Shown: positions 38,343 to 47,607 of the stretch, piece by piece
Position numbering within the stretch: position 1 is the stretch's first letter
How the letters are laid out: each line of letters starts with the position of its first letter
Assembly (NCBI GenBank): GCA_028288705.1
Contig: JAQBNH010000008.1
Coordinates: 1 to 64,000, forward strand
Length of the DNA stretch: 64,000 nt
DNA from: Ferruginibacter sp.
GTDB taxonomy: Bacteria; Bacteroidota; Bacteroidia; Chitinophagales; Chitinophagaceae
Reading direction: 5' to 3'
Program-made: the position numbers and the translations under genes
Notes under the pieces: generated by a model
What the model was told of the DNA's origin: nothing
Database searches by the model: none
The model's input: the letters and a program-made list of their open reading frames with translations, nothing else

Positions 38343-38410
38343 AGAGAAAATGATTAATAGAAAAACTTTGCAAAAGATTTTTTTTCATGATTTTTTTCTG
38401 CCCCGGATTT

Positions 38411-38441
38411 CAAAAAAAAATCCCGCTATTAAAAGCGGGAT
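38411..38441 (-). terminator. Intrinsic terminator of hpf
   Basis: ATCCCGCT (38420-38427) pairs with AGCGGGAT (38434-38441) across a 6-nt loop, followed on the minus strand by an uninterrupted T run. Confidence 0.9.
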
Positions 38442-38465
38442 AATCTGCACCAGTGCTATGTTTTA

Positions 38466-38765
38466 TCAGGCAGCCTGCCTGTCTTTTTTTCTTTTGATCT
38501 GCGTGATCACAGCGTCGAGGGCCACATCAAAACTTTCTTCAAACGACTTGGAAGATTGTTTTACAAAGAATTCATGTCGCGGGATCATCACTTTTATCTC
38601 TGCCACTTTATCTTTTATCGTGTGGGCAATATTATCCAGTTTAAGGTACACATCAACCTTGGTTATCCTATCATGAAACTGGGTGAGCTTGGCTACTTTC
38701 TTTTCAATAAATGACAACAGTTTCGAATCCGCATCAAAATGCACCGTTTGAATGTTCACGTTCAT
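38466..38765 (-). CDS. hpf: Ribosome hibernation-promoting factor, short form
   Basis: A 99-residue protein of the HPF/YfiA family that binds the 30S decoding region and silences ribosomes in stationary phase. It shows the beta-alpha-beta-beta-beta-alpha pattern, with NVNIQTVHFDAD at the start and FEESFDVALDAVITQIKRKKDR at the end; the dimerising C-terminal domain of long HPF is absent. The ATG at 38765 is used; a TTG three codons upstream is less likely. It is a single gene with its own terminator. Confidence 0.9.
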   Translation of the reverse strand: MNVNIQTVHFDADSKLLSFIEKKVAKLTQFHDRITKVDVYLKLDNIAHTIKDKVAEIKVMIPRHEFFVKQSSKSFEESFDVALDAVITQIKRKKDRQAA

Positions 38766-38924
38766 AACTTTCAATTTTTATTGGTGAAAAATAAACTTTA
38801 GGAGTAGCATTCAACCATAGGCGGGGGAAAATTCTTCTTTAAAAAATCATGCTTGTTTCAAAATTGAAGTTAGTTGATACACCCCGCTTTTCAAAATAAA
38901 ACATCGATAAAAAACAGGTAATTC

Positions 38925-39827
38925 TCAGGCTTTCGGATGGGCTTTTTTATGTATATCTTTTAGCTTCTCGATGGTATTGTGCGTATAAACCTGTGTGGCA
39001 GCAAGGCTCGCATGCCCGAGCAGCTCCTTTACAGCATTCAGGTCTGCCCCATTATTGGTAAGATGCGTAGCAAAGCTATGACGCAGGATATGGGGGCTCC
39101 GTTTCTCTATCGTGGTTACAAGGGAAAGGTATTTTTTCACCGTAGTATATACCTGCCTTGGATCCAGCCTTTTCCCCCTGGCATTTACCAGCAATACCTG
39201 ATTATCGGGCAGCGGCTCCACCGATCTTTTCTCACGGATATAAGAAGAAACAGCATTGAGCAAATCCGGGCTTACTGGTATGATCCGTTCCTTATTCCCT
39301 TTCCCCAATACCTTGATCGCCGCATTGCCTGTATCTACCTGGCTTTCCTGCAGTTGAATGAGTTCCGCTTTCCGCATGCCGGTATTGTATAATAGTTCCA
39401 GCACGAGGCGATCAGTTTTTCCTTCCCAGGTGTCCGGGAATTCTACATGGTCAAATAAAGTCTGAATATCTTTTTTGTCAACGAACTGCGGCAAACGTTT
39501 TCCTGATTTGGGCGAGATGATCGTAGCCATCGGCGAAACCGCAAGTAACCCTTGTTTTAGCTGGTATTTGAAGAAAGAACGGAGGGAAGATATTTTCCGG
39601 TTGATTGATTTTGAACTGATACCGGATTCTTTGAGTTGCGCCAGCCATGTACGAATGTAGGCCGGGCGAATATCTGTCACCGGCATCTCGCCAAAATCTT
39701 TATCTAAACAACTGAAAAAAGCGCTCAGGTCGTTTTCGTAGGAAATAATGGTATGGCGGCTATACCTTTTTTGAAATTTGAGGTAGTCGAGATAGGTTTG
39801 AACAGCGGCCTGGTGAGTAATGGGCAT
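38925..39827 (-). CDS. Tyrosine recombinase XerC/XerD
   Basis: A 300-residue recombinase of the Xer class. The N-terminal SAM-like domain spans about 1-95; the catalytic set is Arg152, Lys176, His246, Arg249, His272 and Tyr281, all present. Length and spacing match chromosomal XerC/XerD that resolve dimers at dif. The start at 39827 is favoured because an upstream ATG at 39845 lies within the -7 box region. It is flanked by hpf and rpsU with no integron or element features, so it is probably a housekeeping Xer protein; C or D cannot be told. Confidence 0.9.
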   Translation of the reverse strand: MPITHQAAVQTYLDYLKFQKRYSRHTIISYENDLSAFFSCLDKDFGEMPVTDIRPAYIRTWLAQLKESGISSKSINRKISSLRSFFKYQLKQGLLAVSPMATIISPKSGKRLPQFVDKKDIQTLFDHVEFPDTWEGKTDRLVLELLYNTGMRKAELIQLQESQVDTGNAAIKVLGKGNKERIIPVSPDLLNAVSSYIREKRSVEPLPDNQVLLVNARGKRLDPRQVYTTVKKYLSLVTTIEKRSPHILRHSFATHLTNNGADLNAVKELLGHASLAATQVYTHNTIEKLKDIHKKAHPKA

Positions 39828-39842
39828 AAAAAAACTGATGAC

Positions 39843-39850
39843 CAAAGTTA
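39843..39850 (-). promoter_or_regulatory. -7 box (TAACTTTG) of the Xer recombinase gene
   Basis: On the minus strand TAACTTTG matches TAnnTTTG, 15 nt before the chosen ATG. The transcript would begin only a few bases ahead of the start codon, which argues against the upstream ATG at 39845. Confidence 0.55.
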
Positions 39851-39891
39851 TGGATAACCGGCCATCAGTATACTATCTTATAAGTAGTAAT

Positions 39892-40089
39892 TTATTTATC
39901 GAATTTGCCTGCAGCGAGTTGTTGCTTATAAACAGCTTTCAACACTTCAGTACGACGGCGAACAGACGGCTTCATGAAAGCCTGGCGTTCCCTTAATTGC
40001 AAAAGAACACGGCTTTTTTCAAATTTCTTTTTGTACTTCTTCAGCGCTTTGTCGATGTTTTCGCAATCTTTAGAATCAATAATAAGCAT
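39892..40089 (-). CDS. rpsU: 30S ribosomal protein S21 (bS21)
   Basis: A 65-residue basic protein (MLIIDSKDCENIDKALKKYKKK) with the family's VLLQLRERQAFMKPS and a Lys-rich C-terminus. In Bacteroidota, bS21 with bS18 and bS6 occludes the anti-Shine-Dalgarno end of 16S rRNA, so ribosomes ignore Shine-Dalgarno sequences. This gene is the one place in the window with a full Shine-Dalgarno, fitting autoregulation by ribosomes that lack bS21. It starts at 40089, with a -7 box further upstream; the frame stays open beyond but lies past the promoter. Confidence 0.97.
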   Translation of the reverse strand: MLIIDSKDCENIDKALKKYKKKFEKSRVLLQLRERQAFMKPSVRRRTEVLKAVYKQQLAAGKFDK

Positions 40090-40099
40090 TTTGTATATA

Positions 40100-40107
40100 C
40101 CTCCTTT
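40100..40107 (-). promoter_or_regulatory. Strong Shine-Dalgarno of rpsU
   Basis: On the minus strand AAAGGAGG ends 10 nt before the rpsU ATG. It is perfectly complementary to the anti-Shine-Dalgarno core. No other gene in the window shows a match this long. Confidence 0.9.
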
Positions 40108-40142
40108 GGTGAAAAAATTTGCCCGGTCGTCAGGCAGGGCCG

Positions 40143-40150
40143 CAAAGATA
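40143..40150 (-). promoter_or_regulatory. -7 box (TATCTTTG) of rpsU
   Basis: TATCTTTG on the minus strand is an exact TAnnTTTG match. It would give an rpsU leader of about 45 nt that includes the Shine-Dalgarno. The region also carries the upstream part of the divergent ribE gene. Confidence 0.6.
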
Positions 40151-40204
40151 ACCCTTTTATCCAAAAAAAGAAATATCAACATTAAAAATCCGAAATTTGT
40201 AAGC

Positions 40205-40810
40205 ATGTTTACAGGAATCATCGAAACCACGGGGATCATCAGCGATATCAGGGCAACGGGCACTAACCTGACCTTCCTTATTTCTTCCTCTTTATCAACC
40301 AGTTTTAAAATTGATCAGAGTGTTAGCCACAACGGTGTTTGTTTAACCGTAGAGGCCGTGCGGGACGGGGAACACGAAGTGACCGCCATCGCAGAAACCC
40401 TGGAAAAGACCAACCTCGGTTCCTGGAAACCGGGAACGGTGGTAAACATCGAGCAGTGCATGCAAATGAATGGCCGGCTGGATGGACATATCGTGCAGGG
40501 ACATGTAGATACAGTGGCGACCTGCATTTCCCGCACTGACCTTCAGGGAAGCTGGGAATTCAGATTTGAGATCGCGCCTGAGTTTGCCGGGCTGATCATC
40601 GAAAAAGGTTCGATCAGTATCAACGGTATCAGCCTGACGATTTTTGATGTAACGCGCACCAATTTTACGGTGGCGATCATCCCCTACACGTTTGAACATA
40701 CCAATATGCAGGCCTTACAAACGGGCGACCTGGTGAATATTGAATTTGATATCATCGGGAAATACATCAACCGCATGCAGCAATTGCAGCAAACTTCAAT
40801 TAACAATTAA
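40205..40810 (+). CDS. ribE: Riboflavin synthase alpha chain
   Basis: A 201-residue trimeric enzyme that dismutates two 6,7-dimethyl-8-ribityllumazines into riboflavin and a pyrimidine. Two lumazine-binding repeats are visible: MFTGIIETTG with SHNGVCLTVEAV in the first, and GQCDGHIVQ-like GRLDGHIVQGHVDTV with SINGISLTIFDV in the second. The frame is open far upstream across rpsU, but the family start is the ATG in front of FTGIIE. It is divergent from rpsU. No FMN riboswitch is visible in the 115 nt between them. Confidence 0.96.
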   Translation: MFTGIIETTGIISDIRATGTNLTFLISSSLSTSFKIDQSVSHNGVCLTVEAVRDGEHEVTAIAETLEKTNLGSWKPGTVVNIEQCMQMNGRLDGHIVQGHVDTVATCISRTDLQGSWEFRFEIAPEFAGLIIEKGSISINGISLTIFDVTRTNFTVAIIPYTFEHTNMQALQTGDLVNIEFDIIGKYINRMQQLQQTSINN

Positions 40811-40850
40811 TCACTATTTTTAAATTTCACCCGTAAATTCTACCAAAACT

Positions 40851-41765
40851 TTGGCATCGCTTAGCATTATCGTTCCTGTTTTTAACGAGGCGCAGAATAT
40901 CCCGGTTTTACTGGCAGAACTGCGAAAGTATTGCCCTCCCGGAACGAGTTTTCTTTTTGTAGATGACGGTAGCACGGATGAAACCTTCCAGGTAATAGAA
41001 ACCGCCGCCAAGACCGACAAACAGGTTCAATGCATTTCCTTCAGCCGCAACTTCGGCCACCAGAATGCACTGATGGCCGGGATGCAGGCCTGCAAAACAG
41101 ACCGGGCAATCATCATGGACGGCGACCTGCAACACCCGCCTTCACTGATCCCGCAAATTTTAGAAAAGTTAGACGCCGGTTATGATCTCGTGCAAACGAA
41201 GCGCCTCGCAACCGAAAAGATCGCTGGCGGAAAAAAATTACTGAGCCGTTATTTTTACGGTTTTATCAACAGCATCTCCGACACAAGGATAGAACCTAAC
41301 GTGGCCGATTTTAAAGGGTTCACGCGAAAAGTGCTGGACAGTGTGTTACAATTCAAAGAACGGGAACTTTTTCTTCGGGGTATTTTTAGCTGGATTGGTT
41401 TTAAGACGATCACGCTGCCTTTTGAAGCGCCGCCCAGATTACATGGCGTAACAAAATATTCCTATACAAAAATGATGCGCCTGGCATTGAAAGGCACCAC
41501 GTCTTTTAGCTTTAAGCCTTTACGTATCGCCCTGTTTACCGGAACGCTCATTTCCTTATTTGCTTTTGGATTTGCCTTGTTTGCCCTGCTGGCCTATTTT
41601 AAAGGAAACACTGTTCCCGGCTGGGCCTCGATGATAATCGCTATCATGTTTTTAGGTGGAACACAATTGCTGGCGATCGGCCTGATGGGAGAATATATCG
41701 CCAGCCTTTTCACAGAAACGAAACAACGCCCGTTGTTTTTAATCGATAAAACGATCAACACCTGA
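40851..41765 (+). CDS. GT2 glycosyltransferase, GtrB/ArnC-like with two C-terminal membrane helices
   Basis: A 304-residue enzyme with a GT-A domain (LSIIVPVFNEAQNIPVL at the start, nucleotide-sugar/metal motif MDGDLQHP) and two membrane spans near the C-terminus (about 225-290). This layout is that of polyprenyl-phosphate glycosyltransferases, which load glucose, mannose or aminoarabinose onto undecaprenyl phosphate for later transfer outside. The start is TTG at 40851; no ATG precedes the first beta strand. It begins the envelope-glycan block and lies 40 nt after ribE. Confidence 0.87.
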   Translation: MASLSIIVPVFNEAQNIPVLLAELRKYCPPGTSFLFVDDGSTDETFQVIETAAKTDKQVQCISFSRNFGHQNALMAGMQACKTDRAIIMDGDLQHPPSLIPQILEKLDAGYDLVQTKRLATEKIAGGKKLLSRYFYGFINSISDTRIEPNVADFKGFTRKVLDSVLQFKERELFLRGIFSWIGFKTITLPFEAPPRLHGVTKYSYTKMMRLALKGTTSFSFKPLRIALFTGTLISLFAFGFALFALLAYFKGNTVPGWASMIIAIMFLGGTQLLAIGLMGEYIASLFTETKQRPLFLIDKTINT

Positions 41766-42467
41766 TTACATTTTTTCGGCGATCAGGTAATACTGTCCGC
41801 CGAACGGCATCCATTGCAGCCAGCGTTCTAAAAAGATCAGTCTGGATAAGATCCCTTTTCGCGGAAAAAAAATAATGAACCGCTTTTGCCTTATCCTGAA
41901 TCCTGCTTTTGATAATAATCTTGTCGCATATCCGCTTTGGAGGAGCCGCGCATCTTTATCAAAAACACAAGTATTTACCAGGTAACGGGTGAGCGGATTT
42001 AACGGGTTGTGCTCAAACAAATGGAAGCGTCCGCCAGGCTTTAGCACGCGAAATATTTCTGCTATTAAGCCTGCATGTAAATCGTAAGCGACATGATGCA
42101 ACACACCAGCCATGAATGCGATATCTGCTGAATCATTGGGGGATGCGATCTGTTCGCCGTTATAAATTTCAAAAGTGGTATTCGCAATATTTTTTTGCTG
42201 AGCCACATGAATACTTTCTGCAGAAACATCAATCCCCAAAACCTTCCATTGCGGAAAGTATTGTTGCATGAACGATTCTGTACTGCCATCTCCGCAACCA
42301 ATATCTATCACTTGCAAGGATTGATTTTTCTCTGTATCCTGCAAGAGCCGCACTTTCATCGCGGCAAAATAAAAACTATCGGCACCGGATAACTTCACAT
42401 TCTGCGTATGGATATCGCGGTAGTCGCCGGCGAAATCGTCAAAGTCATCAAAAGTTCTTTTGCTCAT
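41766..42467 (-). CDS. SAM-dependent methyltransferase (class I)
   Basis: A 233-residue cytoplasmic methyltransferase. Motif I is VIDIGCGDG (53-61); motif III-like IAFMAGVLHHV and EIFRVLKPGGRFHLFEHNP follow, as in the UbiE/COQ5-like group. The substrate is unknown; sitting between a glycosyltransferase and a YfhO-like protein suggests a sugar or lipid of the envelope. It is convergent with the GT2 gene, their stop codons meeting with no gap. Confidence 0.8.
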   Translation of the reverse strand: MSKRTFDDFDDFAGDYRDIHTQNVKLSGADSFYFAAMKVRLLQDTEKNQSLQVIDIGCGDGSTESFMQQYFPQWKVLGIDVSAESIHVAQQKNIANTTFEIYNGEQIASPNDSADIAFMAGVLHHVAYDLHAGLIAEIFRVLKPGGRFHLFEHNPLNPLTRYLVNTCVFDKDARLLQSGYATRLLSKAGFRIRQKRFIIFFPRKGILSRLIFLERWLQWMPFGGQYYLIAEKM

Positions 42468-42495
42468 GTGAAAGGGAAAACTGTATTTTTATTCC

Positions 42496-44634
42496 ATGCA
42501 AGGTTACGCAAAAATCAACAGGGCGGCTTTAGGAAAGATCCTGTTTTTTACAGTTGTTTTATTCGTCACCTTCCTGCCCGTTTCCAGTTTTATTTTTTTT
42601 ATCAAGAACGATGCGTTCAATGGCTATTTCCCGCCAAAATTTTTCATGAGCGAAAGCCTTCATGCAGGCTACATCCCGCTCTGGAACCCCTACATCAATT
42701 TCGGCTTTCCCCAATATGGCGACATGAGTGGCGGCTTCTGGAGCCCGGTCACCTGGCTGATCGCGCTGACTGTTGGCTATACGCCATATACTTTTACGAT
42801 TGAAGCACTGAGTTATATTTTAATTGGCGGGATTGGGATGCACCAGCTTTGTGGTTATTTTAAACTCAGCCAGGTTGCAAGAATCATGGCCGGATTGGCA
42901 TTCATGTGTTCAGGATTTAATGTCGGACATCTGCAACATTTCAACTGGCTCAGCGGCGCAGCTTTTTTGCCCTGGTGCTTTTACAGTTACCTGTTGTTAT
43001 TTAAGTCGGCGTCTGCAAAAAATATCCTGCTCAACATCTTTTTATTTTACATGCTGGTGGCTTCTGCTCATCCCGGCATCAGCATCGGCGCTGCGTACTT
43101 TTTCCTGGCGGTTTTTATGTTTATGTTCGTTAAAAAACGGGCAGCTTGTTTGCCCCAAAAGATCAGGCAGTCGCTCTTTCCGCAATTCATTTTACTAACA
43201 GGCTTTGTTTTACTAAGCGCCGGAATGATCATGGGTTATATGGATATCCTCCCGCATTTCGTGCGCGGCGAAAAACTAACGGCTGACGACATTTCAGGCA
43301 ATGGAACGGGGCTTCGTAGCTGGATGAGTGTGTTGCTACCTTTTGCTACAGTGAAAAATGATGGCTTTTTTCTCACAGATCTTTCCCTTCGTAACAGTTA
43401 CTTCGGACTTACGGGTATCCTGTTTTTTTTGTTGGCGTTAACGCGGCGAAGTACTGGATGGCAGCAATACCTCAGGGTTTGCGGCGCCATTTTTTTCCTG
43501 CTATCGCTGGGCGGAATGTTTACCTCATTCGCACATCGCTTTTTGCCGATGATCGGCTTCGTACGCCTGACGGGTGAATTCAGGATTTTTGCGCTGATCT
43601 GTTTTATCCCGGTAGCCGCAATGGAGCTGGATAAATTCCTCAGGGAAGCGATGGTATGGAGTGGCAGGATAAAATATATCTATTGGATACTGGAAGCGGC
43701 ACTCGCTGCGGCGATAACGTATGGGTTGATCTGTAGCATCGATAAGCATGATAGTTTTTTGTACCGGTTGGAAACGATATCAGCAGCCGGGGGATTATCC
43801 TCAAAACTCAAAGCACTGGTTGATGGTATTAGTTTTTACGATACGCTCTGGATTCAAGGTTTCATTCAACTCTTCCTGATCTGGTCGTTAAAGTACAGCC
43901 TCCGGGAAAAACGCATGGGTTTATTGAAAAAGATCATTGTTGCAGACCTCGTGATCGCCTGCCTGTTAAACATTCCTTTCACCGGCGCTGGCAAAGCTTC
44001 CGTTTCGGATTTACAGCAGGTATTGGGTAAGTCTCCGCACGGTATTCCCATCCCTTCGCTGGAAGCCATTTCGGCTCATGATAGTCTGCCGCCTGCAGAA
44101 AAATTCCTGCTGGGAAACTGGAGTATGTACAACAAGCAAATCGGGGTAAAAAATTGGGTGCCCTACCCGATCCTGTTAAATAATATGCATGCTTATTTCA
44201 TGGCTGCAGAAAAAGATTCAGCAACAACCTATCTACATCGTGGATTTATTTTTTTAGAAAACGAACAGCGCGGTGACACCGTTTCGATCAGCCATTTTTC
44301 ACCGAATGAAATACAACTGGATGTTGTGGCATCAGCGCCTGGAAAAATGATCCTGCAGCAAAATTATTACCCGCATTGGTTTTATAATAATGGTTCCGGA
44401 AAAAGAAGTGTTGATCCGGCAGGCATGAATTTCATGTCGGTTCCCATTAACAAAGGCCGGCAACATATTGTCATCAGTTTTGAGCCAACAAATATTAAAA
44501 CCGCGATGATCTTCAGTGCCGTTTTATTTTTATTGCTGATTGCAGCGCTGCTGTATGTTTATTTTAAATCGCCTTCCCTTTCATCGCGCCAGCCACCGCC
44601 TGGTCCATCACCCGCTCCGCATAAGGCCGGCTGA
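42496..44634 (+). CDS. YfhO-like polytopic membrane protein
   Basis: A 712-residue inner-membrane protein with about 12 hydrophobic helices and an extracytoplasmic C-terminal part ([26 protein letters not shown]) followed by one last span, as in the YfhO/GT-C group that transfers sugars from lipid carriers. The N-terminal loop with [28 protein letters not shown] is the group's typical first outer loop. The final ~20 residues ([19 protein letters not shown]) are low-complexity and are encoded entirely within the antisense of the hscA 3' end. Confidence 0.75.
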   Translation: MQGYAKINRAALGKILFFTVVLFVTFLPVSSFIFFIKNDAFNGYFPPKFFMSESLHAGYIPLWNPYINFGFPQYGDMSGGFWSPVTWLIALTVGYTPYTFTIEALSYILIGGIGMHQLCGYFKLSQVARIMAGLAFMCSGFNVGHLQHFNWLSGAAFLPWCFYSYLLLFKSASAKNILLNIFLFYMLVASAHPGISIGAAYFFLAVFMFMFVKKRAACLPQKIRQSLFPQFILLTGFVLLSAGMIMGYMDILPHFVRGEKLTADDISGNGTGLRSWMSVLLPFATVKNDGFFLTDLSLRNSYFGLTGILFFLLALTRRSTGWQQYLRVCGAIFFLLSLGGMFTSFAHRFLPMIGFVRLTGEFRIFALICFIPVAAMELDKFLREAMVWSGRIKYIYWILEAALAAAITYGLICSIDKHDSFLYRLETISAAGGLSSKLKALVDGISFYDTLWIQGFIQLFLIWSLKYSLREKRMGLLKKIIVADLVIACLLNIPFTGAGKASVSDLQQVLGKSPHGIPIPSLEAISAHDSLPPAEKFLLGNWSMYNKQIGVKNWVPYPILLNNMHAYFMAAEKDSATTYLHRGFIFLENEQRGDTVSISHFSPNEIQLDVVASAPGKMILQQNYYPHWFYNNGSGKRSVDPAGMNFMSVPINKGRQHIVISFEPTNIKTAMIFSAVLFLLLIAALLYVYFKSPSLSSRQPPPGPSPAPHKAG

Positions 44635-46432
44635 TATCATTGAGTTCTTCTACTTTTTTATGGATCAGGTCTTTATCTTCCATCGTTAGAGCTAACTGTA
44701 ATGCCTGCATCGCTGCGGCCGTTGAAAGCAGTTCTTCCTGGGAAAGTTGCGTTGCGTTTTTCTGCAGGAAACGCTCCGTCGTCTTTAACAACTGTTCGCC
44801 TTCTGTCCTGGCTTCTACCAATGCCCTTGTTGCAATATCGTCCTTGGCATGCGTGATGGATTCCAGCAACATCTTTTCTACATCTGTATCACTTAAACCA
44901 TATTGCGGTTTTACCTCGATCGCCTGTTCTACACCGCTTCTTAATTCTTTGGCAGAAACCGTCAAAATCCCATCGGCATTAATTAAAAAACTCACTTCAA
45001 CCTTAGGCATTCCTGCCGGCATCCCCGGGATATTGCTCAGATTAAATTCTGCCAGTTTACGGTTGTCTTTTACCAGGTCTCTTTCTCCCTGGAATACGCT
45101 GATGCGCATACCCGGCTGTCCGTCGATCTGCGTCGTATATTGGCGTGCTGCTTTTTGAGGGATCTTCGCATTTCTTGGGATCAGTACATCCATCAACCCG
45201 CCGGCGGTTTCGATACCGAGGCTGAGCGGTGTAATATCCAGGAGTAATAAATCCTTATTATTTCCTGCCAGGATATCAGCTTGTATCGCTGCACCCAGTG
45301 CAACCACTTCATCCGGATTCACAGAGTCGTTTACATGACTGCCAAAAAAATCACCAACTGTTTTTTTAACGAGCGGCACGCGTGTGCTTCCACCAACCAG
45401 CACAACTTCATCAATATCAGCTTTTGTTAACTCCGCATCTTTCAATGCCGCAGTGCAACTGTTTATAGTTTTTTCCAACAACGGACTGACCAGGTTGTTG
45501 AACTGATCCAGGCTTAGTTCAAGCTGGTGCCCGTTTATCTCACCAGTAAATAATTCATTCGATGATAAATGTCTTTTTGCCTCTTCAGCTTTCAGGCGCA
45601 ATGCCTGTTGCATGGCAGCATCGTTCGCCCAGGGCGCAGCGGCCTGCTCTTTCCAATAACTAACGATCGCCTGGTCCATATCATCCCCGCCTAAATAAGT
45701 ATCGCCATTGGTAGAGAGTACCTCGAAAATTCCCGCAGTGATCCTTAAAATAGAAATATCAAATGTTCCGCCGCCGAGATCATACACAGCGATGGTTTTA
45801 TTTTCTTCTTTATTCAATCCAAACCCATAAGACAAACTTGCAGCCGTTGGTTCATTGATGATCCGCAATACATCCAATCCCGCCAGGCGACCTGCATCCC
45901 TTGTTGCCTGCCGTTGTGCATCATTAAAATATGCCGGAACGGTGATTACGGTTTTTGTTACCGGTGTTTTTAAAATATGCTCAGCCCTAGTTTTTAATTC
46001 TTTCAGTATATAACCCGACAGATCAACGGGCGAATAAAACTTTTCGCCCACCTGAACTTTCACCAGGCTTTCGGTGCCGTCATCCATGATCTTGTAAGAA
46101 AAAAAAGAACCTTTATTTTTCAGGTCGTTGTAGGATTTTCCCATCAGCCGTTTCGCAGAAAAGATCGTGCGTTCGGGCTCAGACAATAAAAAAGGCTTGG
46201 CGCGGTTACCCACAACTGCGTTGCTGGCTGGATCAAAATATACGAGGGAAGGCACGAGCGGACTTTCATCTCCAGATGCCGAACCGCCGTCATATTCTTT
46301 CAATGCGACGGGCTGTTTTGTTTCCGGGTGAATGATGGCCACCAGACTATTCGTTGTACCTAGATCGATGCCAACGATGATTTCTTCCTGCTGTAAACTT
46401 CCTGTTGCTATATTGATCGCTATCTTTGCCAT
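44564..46432 (-). CDS. hscA: Fe-S assembly chaperone HscA (DnaK family)
   Basis: A 622-residue Hsp70 that passes Fe-S clusters from scaffold to target proteins. The ATPase domain has GIDLGTTNS (21-29), [12 protein letters not shown] and [12 protein letters not shown]; the substrate domain begins near residue 390 with [10 protein letters not shown]. Its length and the shortened lid separate it from DnaK (about 640 with a long Gly-rich tail). hscB, iscU and fdx are not beside it. Its last 71 nt overlap the 3' end of the convergent YfhO-like gene. Confidence 0.85.
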   Translation of the reverse strand: MAKIAINIATGSLQQEEIIVGIDLGTTNSLVAIIHPETKQPVALKEYDGGSASGDESPLVPSLVYFDPASNAVVGNRAKPFLLSEPERTIFSAKRLMGKSYNDLKNKGSFFSYKIMDDGTESLVKVQVGEKFYSPVDLSGYILKELKTRAEHILKTPVTKTVITVPAYFNDAQRQATRDAGRLAGLDVLRIINEPTAASLSYGFGLNKEENKTIAVYDLGGGTFDISILRITAGIFEVLSTNGDTYLGGDDMDQAIVSYWKEQAAAPWANDAAMQQALRLKAEEAKRHLSSNELFTGEINGHQLELSLDQFNNLVSPLLEKTINSCTAALKDAELTKADIDEVVLVGGSTRVPLVKKTVGDFFGSHVNDSVNPDEVVALGAAIQADILAGNNKDLLLLDITPLSLGIETAGGLMDVLIPRNAKIPQKAARQYTTQIDGQPGMRISVFQGERDLVKDNRKLAEFNLSNIPGMPAGMPKVEVSFLINADGILTVSAKELRSGVEQAIEVKPQYGLSDTDVEKMLLESITHAKDDIATRALVEARTEGEQLLKTTERFLQKNATQLSQEELLSTAAAMQALQLALTMEDKDLIHKKVEELNDISRPYAERVMDQAVAGAMKGKAI

Positions 46433-46461
46433 GAGTGAAATACGGGTTTAAATTTCCCCGG

Positions 46462-46469
46462 CAAAGCTA
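46462..46469 (-). promoter_or_regulatory. -7 box (TAGCTTTG) of hscA
   Basis: On the minus strand TAGCTTTG matches TAnnTTTG and sits 29 nt before the ATG. No clear -33 element was recognised. Confidence 0.5.
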
Positions 46470-46533
46470 CTGCATGCGGATTAAATCGATTTAAAGAATG
46501 ACCGCGCAGCAAAAACAATTATAAATACCATAC

Positions 46534-47607
46534 ATGCCGGCAAAGAAAAATCTTACCGTTTACCTGCTTATTTTTTTCGTGTCTTTTGCAGTCCTCACCG
46601 GAAGTAGTTATAACACTTATTTGTCTTACGAACGATTTTACAATCCCGATTCTGAAACGTATACCAACACCGCCAAATTTCATTTTAAGGATCAAAGCCT
46701 GATCAGGAAATACCGCGTAATCGTTCCAACGCTGGCCAATATCGCTTCACTGCCGCTTGAAAAAATTTATTATAAGATCGTAAAAGATCACCGCGACAAG
46801 TACGACTGGCCGTTGCTTACCGGATTCTTTATCGTGAATGCATTGCTGATGTCGCTGGCGGCTGTAGTTATTTTTAAGATCATGCGTTTCCAGGGCCTTG
46901 GATTACCGGCGTCGGTGATCGGGCTTGCTGCTTTCTTAACCGGCGGACGGTGGGCAAGTTTTTTAACCGGGCATCCTGCAACGGATAGCCTGACGATACT
47001 CTGCATCGCACTGATCGTGTACAGCATGCTTAAACCAAACCGGTTTTTACTCGCGGCCGGAATTGTTATCGGCTTACTCAGCAAGGAATCTACAGCGTTA
47101 TTTTTCCCGATGATAATGATCCTGCTTCCCGGCAAACAAAGATGGTGGGCATTGGTTTATATGGTTGTTGCATTTGCACTTTACTTCGGGCTCAAAGCCT
47201 GGATCGACGCGCTTTCCGGCACGACACCCGTTGCAAGTATCAACGAAGGGCTGGATACATTTAATAGTGTTAAGGATTCGCTGCTGAAGTTATTTTCTGT
47301 GAAAGGGATCGCGGATATGTTCTCGGTGTATGGCTTTTTTAACCTGTTCCTGCTGACAGGATTATTCAGCAAAACATTCCGGGAAAATATATGGAGTTAT
47401 CTCGGCCCGTTGTTCTGGCTCTTCCTGCTCACAATCATTGCGCATATGCTGTTATCGATGGAACTGGCACGCATGTTTTATTTAGGATCAGCTTTATTTA
47501 TACCATTGATCGCTAAATCTTTTGAGCTGCATCCGCTGGTAATAAAAATGAAAAAAGAAAATTATGATCAGCAGGAATTACCTGCGGGTCATTTGAATAA
47601 CCCGTAA
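46534..47607 (+). CDS. Polytopic membrane protein of unknown function
   Basis: A 357-residue inner-membrane protein with about eight or nine hydrophobic spans. The first outer loop contains YNPDSETYTNTAKF, where acidic residues could act as in GT-C glycosyltransferases, but no family motif is clear. It belongs to the envelope-glycan block by position and is convergent with a GT2 gene, overlapping its 3' end by 19 nt. The C-terminus (ENYDQQELPAGHLNNP) is soluble. Confidence 0.6.
   Translation: MPAKKNLTVYLLIFFVSFAVLTGSSYNTYLSYERFYNPDSETYTNTAKFHFKDQSLIRKYRVIVPTLANIASLPLEKIYYKIVKDHRDKYDWPLLTGFFIVNALLMSLAAVVIFKIMRFQGLGLPASVIGLAAFLTGGRWASFLTGHPATDSLTILCIALIVYSMLKPNRFLLAAGIVIGLLSKESTALFFPMIMILLPGKQRWWALVYMVVAFALYFGLKAWIDALSGTTPVASINEGLDTFNSVKDSLLKLFSVKGIADMFSVYGFFNLFLLTGLFSKTFRENIWSYLGPLFWLFLLTIIAHMLLSMELARMFYLGSALFIPLIAKSFELHPLVIKMKKENYDQQELPAGHLNNP

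Noticed and set aside
38925..39827. The Xer recombinase as an integron or phage integrase
   Set aside because: Length, spacing of catalytic residues and housekeeping neighbours fit chromosomal XerC/XerD; no attachment site or cassette is present.
39974..40204. An upstream extension of the ribE frame across rpsU
   Set aside because: Riboflavin synthase begins MFTGIIE, and the extension would overlap rpsU and its promoter in antisense.
40100..40204. An FMN riboswitch ahead of ribE
   Set aside because: The spacer is only about 115 nt shared with the divergent rpsU promoter, and none of the conserved riboswitch core could be recognised.
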